Shown piece by piece: positions 1-12,272 of a stretch of 64,000 nucleotides of DNA. Each line of letters starts with the position of its first letter. Position 1 is the first letter of the stretch. Origin of the DNA: Epiperipatus broadwayi (lineage: Eukaryota; Onychophora; Udeonychophora; Euonychophora; Peripatidae); assembly GCA_028023455.1 (NCBI GenBank), contig JAQFVV010006740.1, forward strand, positions 81,501 through 145,500, in the 5' to 3' direction. The notes under the pieces were generated by a model. It did not search any database. It was not told where the DNA came from and worked only from the letters and a program-made list of their open reading frames with translations. The position numbers and the translations under genes are program-made.

Positions 1-2600
1 CTTTTCTCACATTTTACAAATTATATGTATTGTGCGTGAGAGTGTGTGTGCGCGTGTGTAAAAAGTATAAGGATATTAAGGGGAGGTAAACATGTTTACG
101 TTTATTAAAAGTCGACTTGTCACATTATGCTGTTATAATTTGCAAAAATCATAATTCATTTATAATCAATCCTTTCCTTTGTTATTTTTTAATATAAACA
201 TGAATTTTTATGTAAATTGTTTTGATATTAATAACAGTTTTTTTTCAGATATGAGTAATGTAATTTGAAAAAATTAAATTAATTTCAACTTTCAGCGAGA
301 GGAAATTGGGAAAAAAAATACTTCTATTTTTTGAATAAATCTTAAAGGTAGATTTTTTTTCTTCTTAAGGCTATAAAAACTAATCATTTTAAAATATTTA
401 TAAAAAATTTAATAACAAATATATATAAGTTTGTCAAATAGAATAATATTTTTACACTTGCATCTAAGCAATCAAATCTCATTAATATTTGCTTGCCTTT
501 ATGATAATGTTTACTCTTTTTTCATGCCTTTATTACTTTTATTCGTGGTGGATCGTCGCTCAGGAACAATATGTGTATTTGTGAGATCAAAAAAAAAAAA
601 GAGTCAAAAAATAAACAAGCGAATGAATAGATATTTTATTTGAATATTTTGTTTAATCAATGTAATTTTTTTCTTAAATTAACATTAATTTTTATTTATT
701 TATCAAGTTGCTTTTGCTGCAATATATATGTACGAGATTGAATTAACCCACGTCAGGATTAAAAAAACCTTTACAATAACTCTTTGTATAATAACTGTGA
801 CGAAGAATGCATTATTGTGTAATAAGAGTGTTTGTGATTTTAAAACTTTGTCAAATATATGTCTGTTTATCAACAAATAATGAAATTGTTTACAGGATTG
901 AATATGAGATAACTCTCTGGGTAAAAAATCTTATCATGATTGAAGTCTAACGGAATATTATGTTTTATTTCGTTTATATGTATAGAAAGGACTAGAAAAT
1001 GTGCTACCATTATACATACATATTAATTAGGTTAAAAATTACATTTTTATACCTGTTAAAGCTTGAATAGAAGTGATTGACATGAGCATTGAATATTGTA
1101 AAAATAATTAACTCAAATACTAAAAACTTTTAGACTTGCTCTCAGTTAAGAAAAATAATCAGTAATCTCATCTATTGAATTAATAGTTTATTTAGCTATT
1201 ATTTTTTTAACACAGTTTACTATTAACAAAGACTTTAATAAAACATGGATGTTCTTTAAGTATTTCAATCTTATTACTGTATTTGTAGGTCTAGCAGTCA
1301 TTAATTATATTTTTCAATGTTTGAATTTGCCTACATGTAAATAGGTAATTAGCTATTAAATTGTATTTATTAGACAAATGAATCCCCATGACCATGCCCT
1401 GACCTGTTGGATTTAGAATAAAAAAAGTATTTGGTATCATGTTTAAAAAATTTTTGGTTGATCATTAAAAAAAAGGATATTGATTTGAGATAATACTTGG
1501 ATGGTGAATTAGATCTTGTGTTTGTTTTAAGTCTGACCTATTTAATGATAATGTATATAATTTCTATAAGGCAATTTTAATACACAAAAGATGTAGCCAC
1601 TGCTATGAGTATATTTAAAGGCACTGATAATATTTCTCATAATAAATTTAATTAAATACTCAAAAAGTTTATTCTTAATACTTTTTCTGCAAATAGAAAC
1701 GGTTTTAATTAGAGAGATATTTACATCAGAGTCCAAAGTAATATTACATTTTTTTAAAGAGATTATTTATAAAAAAATATTTTTAAAAATAATATTATAT
1801 AAGCTAAAAATATAACTTAGGTTATGATCAAGGTTTATTCTACATTACATACAGTAGGATTGTGTTTCTTTCTTACAAACAATTATAATCAGACTATAAA
1901 AATGTTTTTTTTTTTTTTTTTCTGTCAGTTAAATGAAAAGTTGAACGTATTTTTTGAGGTATGTCTAATAAAACCATAGTCTTTGAAACATATTTTCACA
2001 CATTTCATATTTTTATTAAGGGACTTTTTTTGGATAATTTTTTTTTTGTGTGTGAAAACAAATCAATGTCATAAACATTAGTGTTTCGCTGTACTTTCAT
2101 TAATACTATAGCATGTGAATAAACATGATCTTGTAAGCAATTGATTATATTATAAATAACTAAATAATTGAAATACTATATTAAATATTTTTACTTTAAA
2201 TGGGATATAAATATTAATGTGTTATACTGATATCTTCATGGATTTAAATAGACTGAAAAATATTTTGATATTTAAGAAAATTTAAAAACGTTCTAAAGAA
2301 ATTAAAATGTGTTTATCTATAAAAAAGAACAACTCTGACTATTTATCGGCTTTGAAGTAAAAAAATATTAATAGTATTCATTGGTTTCAACAAATAATAA
2401 TGTCAAATATATATATAATAATCCCAGTGCATAACGCTATACTGAAATGAATATACAAATATTAAGCAATTAAATCACCCCACATGGTTAAGAAATCCAG
2501 TACCGCCCTCTGTGAACTAATATATAAATACATTAGAGTTCGTATTTCAATATATATATATATATGAAACCAGGCACTCTTCACAAACCTGGGAGCTTAA
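1..2600. other. AT-rich background, no gene seen
   Basis: This stretch holds only short, stop-rich reading frames with no recognisable protein motif. It has several poly-A and poly-T runs (for example near 1905-1921 and 2040) and a short TA run near 2552-2565. No repeat family found elsewhere in the window was recognised here. It reads as intron or intergenic DNA. Confidence 0.6.
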
Positions 2601-2605
2601 TTGAT

Positions 2606-2778
2606 TATATATATGTGTGAGAGATGATAGTCTGGAGCAACTGATGAGTGCTGGTTTAGCACGAAATACGTATATTGGGGATTATTAATCTTTTCTACAT
2701 GTGTATGGTCATGTGTTTCAGTTGTATGAGATAGTGTGGATAGTTGAAGGGTGCTTGAAAATCTGAGTTCAAATCCTA
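2606..2778 (+). repeat. tRNA-related SINE-like repeat, family A
   Basis: This unit starts at a TA run with GTGTGAGAGATGATAGTCTGG, carries CTGATGAGTGCTGGTTTAGC and TATGGTCATGTGTTTCAG, and ends with a B-box-like GAGTTCAAATCC followed by a TA microsatellite. Related units occur near 4402, 8750, 17697, 17825, 20945, 40122, 55775, 60038, 60520 and 60695. The 3' GTTCAAATCC resembles a tRNA T-arm, so a tRNA-derived SINE is the likeliest class, but no full cloverleaf is visible. The one overlapping reading frame is on the minus strand and is a by-product of the repeat. Confidence 0.65.
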
Positions 2779-2789
2779 TATATATATAT

Positions 2790-4400
2790 ATATTACAGTT
2801 CACTCATTTTAGATAAAGTTAAAACTTTATTTTTTAGATTACTATTTTTTTTAAAGTTAAAAAAAAACACAAAAACATAAAGCTAAAACTTAATTTTACA
2901 GTTCACCATTTAAAAATGTTTCATGGATTTTTTTTATATTTTTCCTTATTTCTTAATGATTATATCACTCCAACATTGGAAATAAGATGTGTGGTTTTTT
3001 TTTAAGATTTGAAGTTTGGTATTATATGTGCTGAGTATTTATAATGGCATGACATGACATATTATGCTAGTGATGGAAGGGTGGCTTAGATGACATAAAG
3101 TGCCTTAAAAACTCATAACTATCTGTTTTTATTCCGTACCATAATGTGTTATTTTTTTTTTCCTTTTTCCATAATGAATATATATCTCCATTCTTTTTTA
3201 GATTTGAAGTTTAGTATTAAACTTGGTTTGACATATTACTCTGGTGATATGGATTACATATTTGTGATATGTTCATAACAATGCCATGAGATTATGACAC
3301 TTTTGTTGATTAACTTTATTCGCATATCCCTTCAAGGTATTAGTTTAAGCATATTACAAACTTATAATAATACATCACAAGAGTAATATTTCAAAGCAGG
3401 AATACTACCAAATAACCCAAATAAGTTTATTGACACAAAATTTTAATATTTTAAAAGTAGGTAAATATTGACAAATTTTATATTATTTTCTATCTGTTTA
3501 TATTGACTGGAGCTGATTGTGATTCTGTAATACCTTTTATGCTTTTGAGTGAGTAATATGCATTTCAAAATGTCCTGGAAATTTGTAAAATATAGCTGAT
3601 AGAACTATAAGCATTAATTCCAAGTTTAAATTCAAAATTACATATTTATGCATAATAGCTGCTTATTTCATGAAGTTTTTTTTGATATTATGTAAAACTT
3701 TTTTAACAAATTATAATAAGGTATATATTACACTATTGAAGAAAGGAGTTTTCTGTGAACCGAGAAGGCAAATTCCCCAAATGTCTATTCAATACATTTT
3801 TATTGTTGTGGTTGCTGTTATTATATGATTATCTATAAAGTAAATGAGTGTGGATCGATTATATACAAATTAGCAAACATGGAAAGTTTATTGGATTTTT
3901 TCCTTTAAGTTCAATAAACATCATTGTATTTCTTCATAGTTGGCAGTTCTTAACTGAAATATCAGTTGAGTTTTTTTTTTTAATGAATAAATATGTGTTT
4001 TGAAGTGAGAATAATCTCCATATATTGCTAGAAGAGATGATTTGAATGTCATTTGTTGATCCAGAGCTGTGGTACAGCTAAAAGATTTGGGCCTTTATGC
4101 AAACTTGCAAAAGTATTTTTTTTAAATATCTGTAATATATATATATATAGTACTTTTAATACCATCTTTTAAATTTTATGGAATTAAATGATATATAAGA
4201 TCAGAAATGAGTTTGCTTCGTGATAGTTTTACCTTTCTTGCATAATAGATATGAAAATTGTTTTAAGACATTTCTATTGATGATTAAGTATTATTATTTA
4301 ATCGAAATACATTATTGTCTAACTATTGCAACTATTCTTTAAGCAGGGAAAATACTTATTTTATTCTCCACTCTATCTCATAACACTGATATATTTGACT
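2790..4400. other. AT-rich background, no gene seen
   Basis: No coding potential or known repeat was recognised. There are two loosely similar stretches, TTTTTAAGATTTGAAGTTTGGTATTA near 2999 and TTTTTAGATTTGAAGTTTAGTATTA near 3196, each preceded by an ATATCAC or ATATCTC motif and a poly-T run. This suggests a degraded direct duplication about 200 bp apart. Confidence 0.45.
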
Positions 4401-4401
4401 T

Positions 4402-4733
4402 TAGGTCAACATGGGGGTGACAAGAATCTCAGCCTTTCATTGTTCCATCATCAGATTTTTCAATTGGATGGACGATTGAAGAGTTGGAGTGTAGCGTGGA
4501 TTGAAGCCTGTCCATTAAAGTATGAAGATTGGCTATCTTAATATATATTTGAACACTTACAGCATATATGTGTACAGATGATAATCTGGACTAACTGATG
4601 ATTGTTGGTTTAGCATGAAATACGTGAAGTTGGTGATAATTTATCTATTCGACATATATGTGTTCAAGTATATCAGTGTTATGAGATAGGGTGAAGAGTG
4701 GTGGGTCGTGTGAATGTCTGTGCTCACATACCC
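4402..4733 (+). repeat. Composite SINE-like repeat, family A long form
   Basis: This copy matches 20937-21247 over its whole length. Both begin with TTAGG(T/A)CAACATGGG and run through TGACAAGAATCTCAGCC, a stretch around ATTGGATGGAC, TGGAGTG, then the family A body (CTGATGATTG, GGTTTAGCATGAAATACGTG) and end near CACATACCCTA. The 5' part of about 150 bp is absent from the short family A copies, so this is either a longer subfamily or two repeats joined and then copied together. The short reading frame across it has no protein-family resemblance. Confidence 0.7.
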
Positions 4734-4734
4734 T

Positions 4735-6620
4735 ATCGTTTTAAACGCATTTTTGCTAACTCATTGTTTCATCCTTTTTGAAAATCAGCTGATTAATTGT
4801 TGTTTGTAATACCCAGCCCGACTATTATATTTGTACTGAATTTATTCTACTCTCAGATATTTTCAAACCGCATTAATATTTTAAATCAATTTGGAAGTTC
4901 TAGCTTAAATTTATTGGAGTATTTCTGAAGGTTAGATATGTCAACTGTTAATATTGTCTTTCTAAATAGCTTTTTTTCTCGCTCATTTTGCATTAACATA
5001 TGACAATATATTTATGTTTGTTGTTAAGATAAAAAGATTTTTAATTAGATTAAGGTAATCCTTTTACACGTTTCGAGAATAAAAATCAAAAAACCTGTCA
5101 AAATTATTAAATAAACTTAAATTATATTTGAGCATCTTTGAAAATTATACTTAAGAGCTGTAGTAAAACAAATCAGCGGTGAAAGATTTTATCAAGATTT
5201 TTTTTCCTTTAAGTAGTTTTGACAACAACATATCAACGGTTGTTTAACAAATGTTAACACTAGACTGATCTGCCAAAGCGGTAATTATTATCTAAATCAG
5301 AATTTTAGCGAGAGAAAAAAATGTCTTTGTTTTCTGACTAGGTAAAAGCTTGAACGGAAAATATCAAGAAAAAATTAAAAATAGATAAATGCACTATATA
5401 CGACGTGTTATATATTTTTTTTATTTCGGTATGCTTGTGAATAAAATTAATAATCTCGGTATGCAACCTTTCTGCGGTTGCCTGCCACCACATAAAAAAA
5501 AGGTTAATCCCCAAGAACCACAATAAAAAGAAATCAGAATAACTAAATTCTATTAATTATTTCAAAAACTCACATTCAAATAGAAACATAGCTCAAATTA
5601 GATTAAAATCGGGTACATTAGAATTTCCTGTGCATCGCACAACTTATATTTATCCTTGTTTACCAACCATGCCAATATAAAACATTATTATTCATATAGG
5701 AGCTATGGAACACATGAGATCTTCATGGCGCAGTGATATATTTTTTTATTGAATATCACTGGTGATCCTCATGGCAACCAGTAGGTTTTATAAGTTATAT
5801 TTAATACTAGAAACTTTATATTGAAATCGTTTAGAAGTGAATAATTTGTTGCTTTTGTTGATATTCATTATCTGTTTACAATAATTAATAAACATTCTTT
5901 CATTTCATACTTTAAATATATATATATATATATTAATGTATGATGACTTTTTTCTTTTGCTTTTTGCATCAAGATGACCATTATATTCAAATGTGAAAAA
6001 ACCCACATGGCAAAATCATGACAGGCACACCACTAGAATGATTGTTCTAATCGCTGCAATCATGTGTTTGAGAATCCAACAGTACATTTACATTTCAAAA
6101 ATATAAATAATTGTCAACTGCTGAGTTTGGACCTTTAACAGTATCTGAAAATGGTGGACAATAGAAATGTCTTCATTCATCAGGATTTATTACACAACCA
6201 TCAAGCAATAGTGCAAGAATATTTCCTGCTGCTTTGTGAATCACAAGATTAGCTCATCAAAAAATCAGTTCTGTATCAGGTGCAAATAGTTTTTTTTATC
6301 TTGGCTGTATTTTTATCTATTCTTTGTCTAATCTTTCTGACTGCATTTATAAATAATTGATATATGAGGTGGTCATCATGAGTATACCATTTGTCAATAA
6401 TCTCTCTGAGTTATATATATATGCGTGTGTGCGCGCGCGTGTGTTTGTTTTCTATTTTTTGATAATATACCTATTTAATTACCTTCGCTTTTTAATGAAA
6501 GTATGTATGAGTATATAAAATGGATAGTCATTAGCATTAAGTAAACAGATATAAAATAAGTTTGGCAGCCTGGAACTTTTTAATTTAAATATTGCAAGAT
6601 ACAATAAAATTATTATTTAG
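4735..6620. other. AT-rich background with microsatellites
   Basis: No gene was recognised. There are TA runs near 5917-5932 and 6412-6422, followed by a purine/pyrimidine alternating GTGTGTGCGCGCGCGTGTG tract near 6424-6443 that could adopt Z-DNA. The GC content rises slightly at 5690-5790 without coding signal. Confidence 0.5.
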
Positions 6621-6625
6621 TTATT

Positions 6626-6970
6626 TTATTTAAGAATACAATTTATCCATGACTTTGACCACTTTTTACAAAAACCTTTTATTGACCTATGTTCATGCAT
6701 AATCTTACATTTTAACTGACCTGCAGTCTTCTTCAGAATCACTTTTATTTTAATTTCTTTTAAAACCTTTTATTGATCTATATTTATGCATAATCTTACA
6801 TTTCTACTGTGCTGCAGTCTTCTTCAGAGCCATTTAAAATTTAAAATAATAGTGACTCTGAAGAAGACTGCAGGATAGTCAAAACACAAGAATATGCATG
6901 AATATATGTCAATAAAATGTTTTTGTTAAAAAAAGTTTAAAGTAGTGGATAAATTGTATTTATATAAGAT
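6626..6970. repeat. Fold-back repeat with three hammerhead-like motifs
   Basis: The left side has two direct copies of a unit of about 90 bp containing TTTTATTGACCTATGTTCATG or its variant and CTGCAGTCTTCTTCAGA (near 6680-6740 and 6765-6830). The right side (6850-6960) has one inverted copy with CTGAAGAAGACTGCAG and TGTCAATAAAATG. The outermost arms, ACAATTTATCCA on the left and TGGATAAATTGT on the right, also pair. So the block is one inverted repeat with a partial internal duplication. It is probably a non-autonomous element or inverted insertions of the same 3' end. Confidence 0.7.
6858..6884 (+). ncRNA. Hammerhead-like CUGANGA-stem II-AAAA motif
   Basis: The sequence is CTGAAGA, then GACT and AGTC separated by a 7-nt loop, then AAAAC. 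This resembles the conserved core of hammerhead ribozymes (CUGANGA, stem II, GAAA). Two minus-strand copies in the same block keep the pattern, and the copy at 6801-6827 reads GAAAT in place of AAAAC. Hammerhead motifs are known in Penelope-like retroelements and other retrotransposons. There is an extra A before stem II and no clear cleavage triplet, so activity is doubtful. Confidence 0.3.
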
Positions 6971-6971
6971 A

Positions 6972-8745
6972 TTACAGCAAAATAAAAAAGTGGTGAATTT
7001 GGGTAATATTTCTATAGATTTAAGAATGGTTTACTTGGAAAATGTAAGTTTAGGCAACCAACTTTGTGTTCTACTTGTCATCAACAAATTAAGATGGGTA
7101 TAAAGATGTTAGTCTAACAGTTGCCTGATTTACAAAATCTTTACAGATCATTAGTTCTTGAGAATTACTATTTTAGCATTAATGGCAGCAGTCCATAAAA
7201 AATGATAGTAAAAATAATAATTTAGTGTTTTTTTCTAAATATAGTAGATAATGGACTCTGAATTTGTGAACTTCATTTAAAGTAACATTTTATTATCTGA
7301 ACATAGAATAACTCAAAGTAGCTATCAGTCCTTATTGAAAGTTGTCTTCGACATAAAAAAATAACATTGTTTTTTTCTAAACCATCAGTTTGCCAAACTA
7401 TCATTATATTGCATTGATCATTGCCAAATCTTGACTGAGGCACAAGCTTTTCCTACATAGCTTATTTAAAAACATTTTTGAGTGAATAAATAGTTTAAGT
7501 TGGAAGAGTGGATTATCATATGAGAAACTATACAATATTGAATTTTTTGTGAAGTAATTTGGAATTTTCTAATTCTTGAAATACTAAATAGTTCAATAAT
7601 AAGTTATTAATAGAACATTAATAATGGCGGAACTTGGATTGCACACTACTGTTAATTGAAATTTATCATTTGGAAAATTAGGCTATTTTTTCACTAGCAA
7701 ATTAGCATAGCAACAGAATAAGCCAAAAATTACTTTGTCATAAAATTTTATTACAATATATTTAAAGAATTATTCATATTTTACTACTTCATTTACTAAC
7801 ACAATTAATCATTTATGTGATAAAAAATCAAAAATATGAACTTTTATTTCTTTGATATATATATATATATATTAATGATAATATTTGAATGATCATATTC
7901 ATAAAGTATTTTAAAATGTTTATAGACAGACCATATTGTTTATTAAATGTAAAAAAGTGTACATTTTTAGAACATCATATTTTCGTAAATGTAGTAAAAC
8001 TTATTGTCATTACTCTTATTATATTTCTTATTTATTTCATTAGTTCTTTTTGTTCCTGGAACCAGCTTTAAATACATAACATATTTTTCTTATATGATCA
8101 TTGACTAGTCATGGTTCTGCACAGTCTCTTCTAACATAATTTATTTTAAAATGAATAAGTGATATATTATGTTATTTTGCTCTTCAATCTTTTTTGTAGA
8201 CAATGTGCAATTTTGAAACACTGCTTTTAAAAGTCATACTTTATCACAAACAATTGTGAGAATTCACTTATAGAAAGTGATTCTCTATATATTCATCAAA
8301 TATTCTAGCATTGGTAAATATGCTTTTATTTTATTAATTAAAAAAAAAAACAATATTGCAATTGTAGCAAATTTTCCCCAGATGCATAAACTGTTGATAA
8401 AAATAAAAAATGTTAAAAAGTAGATATTATATAATAAATCATATGGTTATGCATGACATTGACAAAGCATAACAATGATCATGAATTGAACAGGGAATTA
8501 AAAGATCATGCTCTTAAATAGTAAGAACTATTAGTATTATTTGTTTATAGAATGTTTGATACAGTTTCTACATATACATGTAAGAAATGAATAATGGTAC
8601 TATCACGCAAAGGTAAATCATTTAATATGCCATCTTGATTTTTCTATAATACTTTATCAGTGGCATTATTATAGAAAAATATAGATGATACTTTAGTGAT
8701 TTTTAGTACTATTCTTATTTCTTGAAATACATGTGTGTGTATTTA
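6972..8745. other. AT-rich background, no gene seen
   Basis: There are only short random frames and a TA run near 7855-7872. No recognised repeat or motif. Confidence 0.55.
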
Positions 8746-8749
8746 TGTT

Positions 8750-8905
8750 AGTAGAAAGATTTGAACTTAGTATTGTGTAGACTATATCCATCCTCCACCC
8801 AATCTCCAACAACCAACACACATGACCACATATTTGAAAAAGATAGATGATCTTTAATATGCATATTTTTTTGTAAAAGAAGCACTCATCTGTTGGGTCA
8901 GAATA
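8750..8905 (-). repeat. SINE-like repeat, family A, minus strand
   Basis: On the plus strand it begins with GATTTGAACTTAG (the B-box side), then ACACACATGACCACATATTTG and GCACTCATCTGTTGGGTCAG, and ends at a TA run. This is the reverse complement of the layout at 2606-2778. Immediately 3' there is a direct duplication: a TA run followed by TTGTAATGGGCACATATG and TACGTTA, seen once at 8906-8948 and again at 8950-8988. Confidence 0.6.
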
Positions 8906-8990
8906 TATATATATATATATATATTGTAATGGGCACATATGTACGTTATATATATATATATATTGTAATGGGCACATATGTACGTTACAT
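8906..8990. repeat. Two tandem copies of a TA run plus TTGTAATGGGCACATATGTACG
   Basis: Two adjacent units of about 43 bp each consist of a TA microsatellite and the unique tail TTGTAATGGGCACATATG. The pattern fits replication slippage or unequal exchange at the TA run beside the SINE-like copy. Confidence 0.75.
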
Positions 8991-9574
8991 TATTTTTTAT
9001 TAGTAAACATAAAAAAAAAAGTTTGCCAATAAAAATTTCTTTTTTAAGAATTAAAAACTGAAAATTAAAAAAATCATCTTAAACTCACATATATATAAAA
9101 TCGCACAGATAAATAATTATTAAAATAAAACTTTATTAAAAAAAGAGTAGTTTAAAACTAAATTTTCAGAAAAGATTTAGAGATAAAAATATATGTTTAA
9201 GTTTGAAAACAAATTAATTAATCTTTTGTAAAATGAAAATGATTATTTTAATTAGTAAACTAGCCTTTGGGCATTTAAATGTATAAGCATCGGTCAGTTA
9301 GGAAAACAATAGAAACTTTTAGCAAATGAAAGAAATCCATCGGGAAATTGGACCTCAACGAAAAGGTTTTCACCATCATGATGTAATGTTGAGTTTATCT
9401 ACAAAATTATTATAAAAGGAAAGGTTTGAAAATAAAAGAGTTAATTAGTTATTAAGATGTGACTATATGTGTTAGTATGGAGTTGAAGGAGAAGGGATTG
9501 AAAAGACGCACTCTTCAATCCCTTCAGTTTTGTTGAAAAAAAAAAGAGAAATGACATCATTTTTTTTTTCTACA
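8991..9574. other. AT-rich background with a small hairpin
   Basis: No gene was recognised. At 9490-9526 the sequence GAAGGGATTGAAAAG is followed by CTCTTCAATCCCTTC, a stem of about 13 bp with a short loop, followed by a poly-A run. No further function can be assigned. Confidence 0.5.
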
Positions 9575-9578
9575 TTAA

Positions 9579-10323
9579 TCCTTTTCCCGCCTCTTACGAA
9601 GCTCCTCATCAACATCTGATGTCACTCTAACTTTGCCAGTTCTTATGCTAAAATATTCACTAAACAGGTATTGAATAGGTTTTTAAAAGTTCTGTAAGAT
9701 GGTGCCCTCTTCCGAATTATTTTACAAGTAAAAAATAAAAAAAAACGCATTTAAACCTAAACAAAGAAAGAACATTACTTGTGATTGGTTCTTAGCATGC
9801 TCTCAGCCGAAAAAGACATTCTGATTGGCTGGAAAGAACAAAGAAACCGCCTGATCAAAGAAAATAAAGAAAAATGCTGAGATTTTCATTTTGAATATGA
9901 TTTAAATTATTATAAAAGAATATTTTGAGAAATTAAAATTATTTTCAGAGAGAATACTAAAAAAACAAAATTATTTTCGAAAAATATTGAAGATTTTAGT
10001 AAAAATATTTAAGATTTAGTAAAAAGAAATATTTACTTTTCTATAACGTAAAAGTCAACCTTTTTGTTTATATTATAGCTTTTATGTTGCCGAAATTGAA
10101 TATTTTAGAATAAATAAATAGCAATTTATTTTTGAAAGAACTTTCATTCTCTTCATAACCTGAAAAATTAGTAATATACTTTTTATAAACGTATCTGAGT
10201 TGAATTTAATATTATAGGCGAATATGTTTTAACAATAGGCTTTGTCTTCAGTTTGTGAGTTGGCTAATTAAAAGATTTGATTTTTACCTCATACAACCAA
10301 TAATATAATTAGCGGTTTAAGGG
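9579..10323. mobile_element. piggyBac-like non-autonomous element (MITE), copy 1
   Basis: The element of 745 bp is bounded by TTAA at 9575-9578 and 10324-10327. Its ends are TCCTTTTCCCGC on the left and GCGGTTTAAGGG on the right, which reads CCCTTAAACCGC in reverse complement. An inverted repeat of CCCTT...CCGC type with a TTAA target duplication is the signature of the piggyBac superfamily. It matches 38694-39437 nearly end to end, with frequent substitutions and small indels. There is no transposase frame, so movement would have to be supplied in trans. Confidence 0.8.
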
Positions 10324-10327
10324 TTAA

Positions 10328-12215
10328 GGACCAACTAAACTAAAAGACCTCCAAATAAATAAATAAAAAAACAATGGCTAACTCAACCTATCTTTTTTAG
10401 GATGGCATGGGAATTCATGTTCAAATGGCAAGCAACAGATAAAGATGAACTCTTTTAAACTGTAAGAATTTTATAATTAATGAACATTAAATTAAAAACT
10501 TTCCATATTTAAAATAATTAAGAAATAGAATCCTATCTGCCCAACGTTATTTATTAATTAGTTATAACTTTATTTAATGTATTTCTTTTGTAAAATCATT
10601 TCCATTTATTTATTTATTTGTTCTTTAAGTATTATTATGATTTCTGTTTTTCATTAAACTAGTTATATAAATATTAAACTTGAGTCGGGCATGAATGGCT
10701 ATATAGATTTGTAAAGTTATATTAGGGGAGAATAATCTTAGGTTATTTATTTTGTAGTTGAATTAGGTCAATGGATTGGATATATTGGTGTAATTAGTAG
10801 ATGTAGTACGAGATTCGCTATGGGCAGAATCGCTATTATACGCCGCACACTTCCATTTTGCCTATGGAAGGGATTATAAGACGTAGAATGCAGTTCCTTC
10901 CTATGGAGTTTTGTTTATTGCTCTCATTGTCAGTTAGATGTAATATTCCTATCTGATGAGAAGCAGTTTCTTCTCTTAACCTAACTATGCTGCCGTATTC
11001 GTATTACATTGAACACATCGATATATCCGATGGATTGAAGTTTGGTTTGACTGCGAACCTTTGGCCTAAGGTTAAACAAGGATTGAATATTTTCTTTTCA
11101 AATGCAAATCTATGTAGTCTATTCATACTCGACACTCTAAATAAAGATGCATTAAATTTAAGTTGGGTATAGACGCTTGCATGGGTTCGTTACTGGTTGA
11201 TTATGTTTTTGGTTTTCATATTCGATCAAAATATATATAGACATTCGGTAAATACTGATACCTTATGGTGAGTATCTAAAATGTATTTATTCGGATGTCT
11301 TTTAAGTTATTGGTGTTAATGCAAGCATCTTATGGTGAATGCTATTGGGTTACTTATAAATTTCCCTCTGCAATTGACGGTATCAATGATTTTGTATTTT
11401 GATCGTTTATGTTTATTTTGGAATGTTTTTGACTGTGGAATCTATGTAACCGATCTATACTCAACATTTTTAAATAAATCTGTGAAAACTTATAATAGCA
11501 TAAAAATTAAAATGTAAATTTAAATTCTAAAATCAAGTTAAAACCCAAAGTAAAAGTTATTGTAAAATAATGAATATCTGTATATCCTTTCAATTTTAAT
11601 CTATCAATCATTTTGGACCTTTTTGTCCATCTTCAAACACTTAACTAGCAAATTTCTATTTTATTAATCTATTAAATGCTAAGCAGAAAATGCTACGTGT
11701 TTCCTTTTATTTAAATCATAATTTAATTTTTAATTAATCCAAGAATATCAGTAACACACTGTGTAAAAAACAACTTCATGCCACAGTAATATCCTAATTT
11801 TTAAATTCCAACCATAAAATTGTACAAGAAAATAATTGAAAATGATGAATTACCTTCTTTTGAAAAAAGATGTGTTTATATCTGATGTTGATTTAAATTT
11901 TACTCTTATTAATAGTAGGGGCTCTGATGAAGACTGCTAATAAGAAAATAATAAGAAACAAAATTTGTATTTAATTGTAGTGTAAAAAGTAATAAAAAAG
12001 ATGTACAAATTGTATTATACTTAGAGTATTTGTATGTTTCCTCATTTTATAAAATCAGAGAATTGCAAGTGTAAAAGTTCATTTTATGTTTGAATAGTTT
12101 CTGCCAAAACAAAATTAAATGCTTTGAAAGATATATCATATTTGGAAGTATATATATATATATATGATACAAACAAAACAAGTTATACATTTTGTAACTT
12201 GCTATAGCTTGCATT
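10328..12215. other. Moderately less AT-rich unique sequence, no gene proven
   Basis: The stretch 10680-11300 has a higher G and C share than its surroundings and few homopolymers. Short frames at 10987-11172 and 11332-11517 begin with ATG but resemble no family I know. A degraded hammerhead-like CTGATGAAGACTG lies at 11924-11936. No splice-bounded exon can be defended. Confidence 0.4.
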
Positions 12216-12221
12216 TTATGC

Positions 12222-12272
12222 TACTAGATGGAGCTTTACCAATAGCCCATGATCAAGCTTAGTTTACGTTGA
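12222..12272 (+). repeat. 50-bp repeat shared in inverted orientation with 15408-15460
   Basis: The stretch TACTAGATGGAGCTTTACC, AATAGCCCATGATCAAGC and TTAGTTTACG is found as its reverse complement near 15408-15460 with very few changes. Both copies lie next to TA runs. It is a dispersed repeat of unknown class. Confidence 0.7.

Noticed and set aside
10987-11517. Two ATG-initiated frames of 61 residues as small host genes
   Set aside because: Length is near random expectation and no motif, splice or conserved pattern supports them.
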